Shown in pieces: positions 7,725 to 13,504 of a DNA stretch of 15,019 bases (position 1 is the first letter of the stretch; the number at the start of each line of letters is the position of its first letter). The position numbers and the translations under genes are program-made. The stretch spans positions 1 to 15,019 of the forward strand of contig JAGOIO010000012.1 in the NCBI GenBank assembly GCA_017995595.1, written 5' to 3'. The stretch is from a bacterium (GTDB lineage: Bacteria; Cyanobacteriota; Vampirovibrionia; Gastranaerophilales; Gastranaerophilaceae). The notes below the pieces were generated by a model. It worked only from the letters and a program-made list of their open reading frames with translations, ran no database searches and had not been told where the DNA came from.

Positions 7725-7901
7725 TTAACCTTTTTTAGATTGCTTGCTTTGAATTTCTAATGCAGAATTGTATGCCATAACATACATTGAACACATTTTA
7801 TAATTTTTCAAATACCAAGCACAACGTTCTTCTGTACAAACAACTTCAATATTGTTTCCTGCACTCATAAGTGGACAAAATGGTATATTTTTTTGTGGCA
7901 T
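7725..7901 (-). CDS. 58-residue four-cysteine protein, putative metal-binding
   Basis: A small gene between the NfnA-like gene and etfB. The product begins MPQKNIPFCPLMSAGN and contains four cysteines, C9, C22, C27 and C37 (VCTEERCAWYLKNYKMC), spaced x12-x4-x9. This looks like a small Zn- or Fe-S-binding knuckle. I recall similar short 'CPLM...C....CAW...C' proteins in anaerobic bacteria but cannot name a family. The end (EIQSKQSKKG) is polar and lysine-rich. AGGAG at 7915-7911 lies nine bases before the ATG and only one base past the stop of the upstream gene, so the gene is clearly translated as part of the operon. It has neither signal peptide nor membrane helix. Possible roles are an electron-transfer accessory, an assembly factor or a regulator of the flavoproteins; none is demonstrated. 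Confidence 0.82.
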   Translation of the reverse strand: MPQKNIPFCPLMSAGNNIEVVCTEERCAWYLKNYKMCSMYVMAYNSALEIQSKQSKKG

Positions 7902-7916
7902 TGAACAAGTCTCCTT

Positions 7917-8756
7917 TTATTTTGAACCCATTTTTAATAAGTTGCAATTTTCATCACGTTTTTTTTCAATTTCTTTATAAATTTTTGTTCTGTTTATAAC
8001 TTCATCAAAATCTATTTTGTGAGCATCAAAGTCAGGACCGTCAACACAAGCAAATTTAACTTCTCCGCCAACCGTAATTCTGCAAGCACCGCACATTCCT
8101 GTACCGTCAACCATTATCGGATTCATACTTGCTTCTGTATGAATACCTTTGTCTCTTGTCAAGTTTGCAACAGCTCTCATCATTGGCATTGGGCCGACTG
8201 CTATTACATAATCAACTTTTTCTTCACCCATAATTTTTTCTAAAACTTGAGTTCCGAAGCCTTTTATTCCCAGTGAACCGTCATCTGTTGTAATGAATAA
8301 TTCTGTACAAGCATCTTTCATTTTATCTTGCCAGAAAATTAAATCTTTATTTCTTGCACCCATAATCATATAAACCTTATTTCCTGCTTCTTTAAAAGCT
8401 TTTGAAATAAGATAACATGGTGCAGCTCCGTATCCGCCTGCAATACAAACAACAGTTCCGTATTTCTTTATATCTGTAGGTTTTCCTAAAGGTCCAACTA
8501 CGTCTGCTATTTCATCTCCAACTCCAAGTTCTGCAAGTCTTTTTGTTGAAAATCCTACTGCCATAAATACTATTGTAAGTTCACCTTTTTCACGGTTTAC
8601 ATCAGCAATTGTAAGAGGAACTCGCTCCCCATTTTCATCAGCTCTAAATATAATAAACTGACCTGCTTTTGCATTTCTTGTTACAAATGGTGCTTCAATC
8701 TTTATTTCGTATTGATTGGGGCAAAGTTCTTTTTTTGCTAAAATTTTATATCCCAT
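7917..8756 (-). CDS. NfnA/SudB-like FAD/NAD(P)-binding, [2Fe-2S] flavoprotein
   Basis: Belongs to the family called sulfide/dihydroorotate dehydrogenase-like FAD/NAD-binding protein, which includes the small subunit (NfnA) of NADH-dependent ferredoxin:NADP+ oxidoreductase and is related to PyrK. The 279 residues show a beta-barrel FAD domain with RVPLTIAD (45-52), an NAD(P)-binding Rossmann domain with IAGGYGAAP (105-113), a VGPMPMM loop (188-194), and a C-terminal [2Fe-2S] site with C222, C225 and C237 in VDGTGMCGACRITVGG and KFACVDGPDFDAH. In NfnA the fourth ligand is an aspartate, here probably D217. The start at 8756 has AAAAGGAA eight bases upstream. The usual partner, the NfnB (GltD-like) subunit, does not follow; a 58-aa gene and etfBA do. 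It could therefore act with a distant NfnB, alone, or with Etf. PyrK is less likely because of the C-terminal KIDFDEV segment. Confidence 0.92.
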   Translation of the reverse strand: MGYKILAKKELCPNQYEIKIEAPFVTRNAKAGQFIIFRADENGERVPLTIADVNREKGELTIVFMAVGFSTKRLAELGVGDEIADVVGPLGKPTDIKKYGTVVCIAGGYGAAPCYLISKAFKEAGNKVYMIMGARNKDLIFWQDKMKDACTELFITTDDGSLGIKGFGTQVLEKIMGEEKVDYVIAVGPMPMMRAVANLTRDKGIHTEASMNPIMVDGTGMCGACRITVGGEVKFACVDGPDFDAHKIDFDEVINRTKIYKEIEKKRDENCNLLKMGSK

Positions 8757-8795
8757 GAATATTTCCTTTTGAATTTATACATTACAACACAACAC

Positions 8796-8825
8796 ATTAT
8801 ATAACAAAAAATATTTAATGTGCAA
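8796..8825 (-). promoter_or_regulatory. candidate promoter of the nfnA-like/etfBA operon
   Basis: On the minus strand a perfect -10 hexamer TATAAT lies at 8801-8796. The -35 region is weaker: TGCACA (17-base gap) or TTGCAC (18-base gap) ending near 8825. Transcription would begin around 8789, giving a leader of about 33 bases with the ribosome site AAAAGGAA before the ATG at 8756. The perfect -10 and good distance support it; the -35 does not stand out. Confidence 0.5.
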
Positions 8826-8856
8826 TATCGCCGTATTAATTAATATGATTTATGAT

Positions 8857-9714
8857 TTACAAATCATTAACCCAAGAGTTACTTTCTAAAGAATCAGGAG
8901 TTTGGATTAATACAGGGCGTTTTACTGTAGTCTTTAATTTTACAGGCTCTATATTTTGTTTTATTTCAGGCTCTGTAACCTTTTGTGCAACTTCAATGGT
9001 TTTAATTTTTATAGGCATTTGCGGAATTTTATTAGGCATAGTTACGTATGTCGGAACTAGTCTATCTTCAACATACATTGCAATTTCAGGTGAAATTACC
9101 GTAGTTGAATAAAATTTTATTTTATTTAATTGCTCTGATGCAGGTGCAAAACTGTTTGCTACAATTCTTAATTCATCAGCCCTTATACTTTTGGTATAAG
9201 TTTTTTCCCATAAAATCTCTTCCTTATCTACGTCAACAAGTGTTGCAAAGGTATTTAATCTATAAGACGGGTCTATGTATTCAGCACCGGGTAGGTTTAT
9301 AAATGCCCACCAAGAACGCTTTAGAAAATAATTCTGAGCATCTGTTGTGCTTGAAATTAATAAAACTTTGTTTGTTCTAAAAACTCTTGCAAGTGCTTTT
9401 AAATCTATAAAATCAACATTACAGTTGTATTTGTATTCTTTTATTGATTTAAGTGCAAGTTCTCTAATTCTTGTACTGCTTCTCAGTGCATCTCTAACTT
9501 CCTTCATACTAACTATTTGAAGTCTTTTACTTGATTTCAGATTGTTTATAACGTCTGTTGCAAACATAACTGATGAATCTGGAAATACTGCGTAGTTTGT
9601 ACTGTTAAATTGTATATCATCAGGTAATACAAGCAATCTCTCAGATGCAAAAACTCCTTGTGTTGTTAAAAATACTATTGCTATAATTAAAATACTTTTT
9701 AAAAATAATTTCAT
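8857..9714 (-). CDS. secreted protein resembling the CsgG/TolB-N class
   Basis: A 285-residue exported protein. Residues 1-23 form a Sec signal peptide (MKLFLKS, hydrophobic core, VFA cleavage before SER); there is no lipobox cysteine. The mature part starts with a beta strand RLLVLPDDIQF, then FATDVINNLKSSKRLQIVSMKEVRDAL (51-77) and, after a helical stretch, LARVFRTNKVLLISSTTD (108-125), a charged loop, and a strand pair FATLVDVDKEEILWEKTYTKSI (156-177). The order 'multi-copy strand, helix, vv-strand, VxVLISS, LVDV..EEILWEK' matches what I know of CsgG-like and TolB N-terminal domains, so periplasmic or envelope-associated location is likely. Residues ~225-285 form a Lys/Pro/Glu-rich tail. 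The call is by pattern, not alignment. It lies ~100 bases upstream of the nfnA-like gene and has no curli partners nearby. Confidence 0.72.
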   Translation of the reverse strand: MKLFLKSILIIAIVFLTTQGVFASERLLVLPDDIQFNSTNYAVFPDSSVMFATDVINNLKSSKRLQIVSMKEVRDALRSSTRIRELALKSIKEYKYNCNVDFIDLKALARVFRTNKVLLISSTTDAQNYFLKRSWWAFINLPGAEYIDPSYRLNTFATLVDVDKEEILWEKTYTKSIRADELRIVANSFAPASEQLNKIKFYSTTVISPEIAMYVEDRLVPTYVTMPNKIPQMPIKIKTIEVAQKVTEPEIKQNIEPVKLKTTVKRPVLIQTPDSLESNSWVNDL

Positions 9715-9881
9715 AACCTTGCTCTTCTTATTTTATCCCAATATTAACCTTTTAATTATCGGGCATTGTCAGACTTTTTAAATCATTTAATCAAAGTATT
9801 TTATAAAGCTTAAAATTATGTTTCTACTTAAAAAAATCATGTTATCATTATATATGTACAAGTTATATTAAAAGGAAATTT

Positions 9882-10355
9882 ATGAAGAAAAAATTTATAA
9901 TAGCAATTGCAATTATTGCTTTTTGTCTTGTAGCTACTATTGGAGCTTGTGTATATGCTATTGCTCCTTTGCAGAATTTAAAACCGTCTGATTATAATAT
10001 CGGAATATCTTATCAAGACGAAATGAAAACCGATAAACCTGCAGTTGTACTCTTTTATGCAAATTGGTGTACTTATTGTAAGCATTTTATGCCTGAATAT
10101 AAATTGCTTTCTGAATTATACAGTAAGGATTTTAATTTTGTAATGGTGGATATTGATGCTCCTGAGTACCAAAAAATTGTGAAAGATTATTCTGTTGCAA
10201 GCCTTCCGTCTATGTACATTGTTGACCCTGCGATAGATAATAGAGTTTTGATAAACAATGCTCTTTACTCAAATCTTTTTGCAGTAAGAGTTGAGATTGA
10301 AAGATATATAAGAATAAGAAAATTAATAAATATTCCGACCAAGGACAAAAAATAG
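9882..10355 (+). CDS. membrane-anchored thioredoxin-like protein
   Basis: A 157-residue thioredoxin-fold protein held in the inner membrane by an N-terminal hydrophobic segment (residues ~5-28), with the catalytic part outside. The redox motif is WCTYCK (62-67, cysteines 63 and 66) after VVLFYAN, and the cis-proline loop is ASLPSMYIVDP with P109. A helix and strand (FNFVMVDIDAP) separate them, as in the classical fold. The CTYC dipeptide differs from thioredoxin's CGPC and may raise the redox potential. The short C-terminal extension (RIRKLINIPTKDKK) is basic. ATG at 9882 has AAAAGGA five bases upstream. Gene starts the plus-strand run, 21 bases before cysS. Likely roles are extracytoplasmic thiol reduction or disulfide handling; the substrate is unknown. 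TlpA/ResA-type proteins are the nearest alternatives. Confidence 0.88.
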   Translation: MKKKFIIAIAIIAFCLVATIGACVYAIAPLQNLKPSDYNIGISYQDEMKTDKPAVVLFYANWCTYCKHFMPEYKLLSELYSKDFNFVMVDIDAPEYQKIVKDYSVASLPSMYIVDPAIDNRVLINNALYSNLFAVRVEIERYIRIRKLINIPTKDKK

Positions 10356-10376
10356 TTAAATAAAGGTAAAAATAAT

Positions 10377-11789
10377 ATGAAATTATACAACACGTATTCA
10401 CAAAGCGTAGAAGAATTTAAACCGATAGAAGAAAATAAGGTAAAAATGTATGTTTGCGGTCCAACTGTTTATGATAATGCACATCTTGGACATGCAAGAT
10501 GTTACATTACTTGGGACGTTTTGTACAGATTCTTAAAATTCAAAGGATATGACGTAACATATTGTCGAAATGTTACTGATGTTGATGATAAAATTTTAAA
10601 AAAAGCTGATAAGGCAGGAATTTCACCAGATGAAGTTGCAAAAAAATATTATGACTCTTTTACAAATAGTATGAAAGCCTTGAACAATCTTCAACCGGAT
10701 ATAGAACCTTTTGCAACAAAAACTTTAGGCGAAATGATTGCTCTTGTTAAGCAACTTATTGCATCAGGTCATGCCTACGAAGCTGATGGCGATGTCTATT
10801 TTAGAGTGAAAAGTTTTTCAGATTACGGGAAGTTGTCAAAACAACCGATTGATGATTTAGAGTCTGGAGCAAGAGTTGAAACTTCAGATATAAAAGAAAA
10901 TCCGCTTGACTTTGCACTGTGGAAACGTGATGAAAAATTCGGATATAAAAGTCCTTGGGGTGTTGGTCGTCCCGGGTGGCATATTGAATGCTCTGCTATG
11001 AGTAGAAAATATTTGGGTAAAACTCTTGATATTCATGCTGGCGGTGCTGATTTGATATTTCCTCATCATGAAAATGAAATTGCTCAATCTGAGTGTGCAA
11101 ATAATTGTAAATTCGTAAATTATTGGTTACATAACGGTTTTGTTACTATTAATAAAGAAAAAATGTCAAAATCTTTAGGTAATTTCTTGACAATAGACAG
11201 TTTGTTAGAAAAATATGATGCAAATACAATAAGATTGTTCATCTTGACAAATCATTATAGAATGCCTGTTGAATTTTCAAATGAATCCTTAACTTCAGCC
11301 GGTTCTGGGGCAAGAAGATTATATAATGCCGTAAATGAAGCAAGAAAAACTGTAAAAATAGATGAGTCTCTCGATATAAAAGAATTTGATGAATACAAAT
11401 CTTTTACTGAAGCGATGGACGATGATTTGAATACATCAAAGGCTTTGGCGGTTCTTTTTGACCTCGCAAATAAAACTAATAAAGAGCAAACTTCAAAAAA
11501 TCTTACTTTACTTGTAAAACTTGCAGATGTTTTGGGCTTTGATTTTTCAAGAGTAGAACTTTCAGAAAATGAATTGAAGGATAAAATTATGCCTGTTGTA
11601 CAGGAAGTTGGAATTGATATAGCAACAGACATTGTTGCAGATGAAATAATGCAACAAATAATTGATGTAAGAAAGACTGCAAGAGCTGAAAAGAATTGGG
11701 ATATTGCAGATAAAATAAGAATAGCTTTGGATAAAGCAGGAATTATATTAAAAGATTCAAAGGAAGGAACAACGTGGGAAGTCAAATAA
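10377..11789 (+). CDS. cysS: cysteinyl-tRNA synthetase
   Basis: Class I aminoacyl-tRNA synthetase that charges tRNA-Cys in the cytosol. At 470 residues it has the usual bacterial length. The ATP-binding motif is HLGH at 36-39 within CGPTVYDNAHLGHARCY, and KMSKS is exact at 262-266 (KMSKSLGN). The zinc ligands that recognise cysteine line up as C27, C205 (WHIECSAMS), H230 and E234 (FPHHENEIAQSE). The C-terminal part holds the DALR-like helical domain (AMDDDLNTSKALAVLFDLA) and the anticodon-binding end (ARAEKNWDIADKIRIALDKAGI). ATG at 10377 has AAAGG about ten bases upstream, a slightly long spacing. It follows the thioredoxin-like gene by 21 bases and overlaps the SpoIID-domain gene by 16 bases, so the three are probably one transcript. 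Confidence 0.98.
   Translation: MKLYNTYSQSVEEFKPIEENKVKMYVCGPTVYDNAHLGHARCYITWDVLYRFLKFKGYDVTYCRNVTDVDDKILKKADKAGISPDEVAKKYYDSFTNSMKALNNLQPDIEPFATKTLGEMIALVKQLIASGHAYEADGDVYFRVKSFSDYGKLSKQPIDDLESGARVETSDIKENPLDFALWKRDEKFGYKSPWGVGRPGWHIECSAMSRKYLGKTLDIHAGGADLIFPHHENEIAQSECANNCKFVNYWLHNGFVTINKEKMSKSLGNFLTIDSLLEKYDANTIRLFILTNHYRMPVEFSNESLTSAGSGARRLYNAVNEARKTVKIDESLDIKEFDEYKSFTEAMDDDLNTSKALAVLFDLANKTNKEQTSKNLTLLVKLADVLGFDFSRVELSENELKDKIMPVVQEVGIDIATDIVADEIMQQIIDVRKTARAEKNWDIADKIRIALDKAGIILKDSKEGTTWEVK
11764..11768 (+). promoter_or_regulatory. ribosome binding site fixing the GTG start of the SpoIID-domain gene
   Basis: AAGGA (a second AGGA lies at 11761-11764) sits five bases before the GTG at 11774 inside the 3' end of cysS. 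It supports a GTG start and coupled translation in the 16-base overlap. A later start would remove part of the signal peptide. Confidence 0.65.
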
Positions 11790-13504
11790 AAACCGTATTA
11801 AGACTTATTTGTTGCCTTGTCTTTTTTATATTTTTTGCTACAACAACTTCTTATGCTCAAAATCTACAACTTCCAAAATCGGAAATAAGGGTTGCGATTA
11901 ATAACTTAGGCTTTCATGGATACACGTATAATAAGATTTCACTATATGCTCAAAAGCAATATTTTGTTTACGATAAATCAACTTGGCAACAAATTGCAAC
12001 CATAGAGCCAACTGATGTTTTGAATATAGCTTTAAATAACGGGAATTATGACTTAACTCTAAATGACGATACTCCATTGTTAACACAAGTTCAAGGCGAT
12101 TTAGTAATAACTTGTCAAGGTGGATTGATTGGTGTTCAAGGTCTAAAAAGAGCAGGTAAAGATGCTATTTATCGTGGAAAATTTGAAATTGACAGAGTTC
12201 CTAATAACAATAACTTGTTTTACTTAATAAATGTAGTTGATTTACAGTCTTATTTAAGAGGGGTTGTGCCAAATGAAATGCCTGTAACTTTTGGCTTAGA
12301 AGCACTAAAAGCTCAAACTATTGCGGCAAAAAATTATGTTTTAGCACCACGAACTTATAATAGAGCTTTTGATGTAGATGATTCTGTTGCAAGTCAAGTT
12401 TATTATGGTGCTAATTTAGAAGCTCCACTTGCAAATCAAGCTATTTCACAAACAGAGGGGCTTGTCGCTTTGTATAATTGGGACTTAATCACAGCCGTAT
12501 TTTCATCAACCGCAGGCGGTTATACCGAAAGTTATGAAAATTCTTTCTCAGACCCCAGAACCGGAGCTTTTCCGTCATATCCGAAAGGCTATTTAAAGGC
12601 AAGACCTGATATATATAGCGTTCAACCTTTGAATACAGAGGAGGCTGCCAGAAAATTTTATTTATCAAAACCTGATTCTTATGATGTAAAATCTCCGTAT
12701 TACAGATGGCAAAAAGTTTGGGGTGATGATACAGAGGGTGGAAACGGTATTCAGGAATTGCAAACCGTTTTGTCAAAAACTTTGCCTTCTATGTCAAAAT
12801 CAGGCTTTGTTTCTCCAAAAGTTGAAGTTGGGGAAGATATTGGAAATTTGATTGCGATAAAAGTTCCTGTTCGTGGCGATTCAGGTAAAGCTATGACGGT
12901 TGATATTGTTACTGATAAAAATACTTATCATATTCAAAAAGAACTTGTAATCAGAAGAACTTTTCAAAAAAATAATATATCACTACCAAGTGCAAATGTA
13001 GTTTTTGATAACATTTATGACAAAAAACATAATCTCGTAAAAGTCGTTGCAACTGGTGGGGGCTTCGGGCATGGAGTTGGTATGAGCCAGTTTGGAGCAG
13101 GTTTTATGGGAACTTATTTGCATAAGCCTTTTGATAAAATTCTTAAAAGATATTATACAGGTATAACTATTTCAACTATTCCTGTAATTCTTTCTGCAAA
13201 TTCTGCTCAACAGTCAATTACTCAAAATTTTTATGCTCCTTACAAGAGAGCAGTTTTGGTCGTTGATAATAAATATAAACTTTCTCATATAACAATAAAT
13301 ATAAATGGACAAGAAAAAGATATAATTTTGGCAAAAAATCCAATTTTGTCAGAGCGAATAACAAGGACAGATATTTCTTCTTTTGTAAATCCTAGGGCCA
13401 AAAATACGGTAACTTTTTGTTATCCGACAGAAGAGGGAAGTGAAAAAGGAATTAGATTATACATAGAACTGGTAGGAAAAGATGACAGCGAATACGAATA
13501 TTAG
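11774..13504 (+). CDS. secreted SpoIID/LytB-domain protein (peptidoglycan lytic enzyme family)
   Basis: A 576-residue exported protein with a SpoIID domain. In Bacillus, SpoIID is a lytic transglycosylase acting on denuded glycan strands; relatives occur in many non-sporulating bacteria, including Cyanobacteria. A signal peptide (1-28, ending SYA before QN) sends it through the Sec system. The hallmark segment VVDLQSYLRGVVPNEMP carries the likely catalytic glutamate E168, followed by EALKAQTIAAKNYVLAP and VFSSTAGGYTESYEN. The C-terminal signature GGGFGHGVGMSQFGAG (~G428-G443) is intact, with H433. Beyond ~475 there is a ~100-residue beta-rich extension (VLVVDNKYKLSHITININGQ), absent from B. 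subtilis SpoIID, perhaps a wall- or partner-binding domain. GTG start, 16-base overlap with cysS and 23-base overlap with murJ indicate a shared operon and a role in wall remodelling. Confidence 0.93.
   Translation: MGSQIKTVLRLICCLVFFIFFATTTSYAQNLQLPKSEIRVAINNLGFHGYTYNKISLYAQKQYFVYDKSTWQQIATIEPTDVLNIALNNGNYDLTLNDDTPLLTQVQGDLVITCQGGLIGVQGLKRAGKDAIYRGKFEIDRVPNNNNLFYLINVVDLQSYLRGVVPNEMPVTFGLEALKAQTIAAKNYVLAPRTYNRAFDVDDSVASQVYYGANLEAPLANQAISQTEGLVALYNWDLITAVFSSTAGGYTESYENSFSDPRTGAFPSYPKGYLKARPDIYSVQPLNTEEAARKFYLSKPDSYDVKSPYYRWQKVWGDDTEGGNGIQELQTVLSKTLPSMSKSGFVSPKVEVGEDIGNLIAIKVPVRGDSGKAMTVDIVTDKNTYHIQKELVIRRTFQKNNISLPSANVVFDNIYDKKHNLVKVVATGGGFGHGVGMSQFGAGFMGTYLHKPFDKILKRYYTGITISTIPVILSANSAQQSITQNFYAPYKRAVLVVDNKYKLSHITININGQEKDIILAKNPILSERITRTDISSFVNPRAKNTVTFCYPTEEGSEKGIRLYIELVGKDDSEYEY

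Noticed and set aside
8852..8867. Palindrome ATGATTT-AC-AAATCAT across the stop of the CsgG-like gene
   Set aside because: A two-base loop is too tight for a stable hairpin and there is no following U-run; likely chance.
9715..9881. TTGTCA at 9766-9771 as a promoter element for the thioredoxin-like gene
   Set aside because: No reasonable -10 hexamer at 16-18 bases; closer TATATT at 9864 would leave almost no leader before the ribosome site. Left uncalled.
11255..11785. Long open frame opposite the cysS 3' half
   Set aside because: Ser/Ile/Phe-rich translation with no family likeness, fully inside cysS, whose motifs and length are unambiguous; a shadow frame.
11774..13504. SpoIID as a sign of endospore formation
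   Set aside because: SpoIID-domain proteins are widespread in non-sporulating bacteria, and no other sporulation gene is present.
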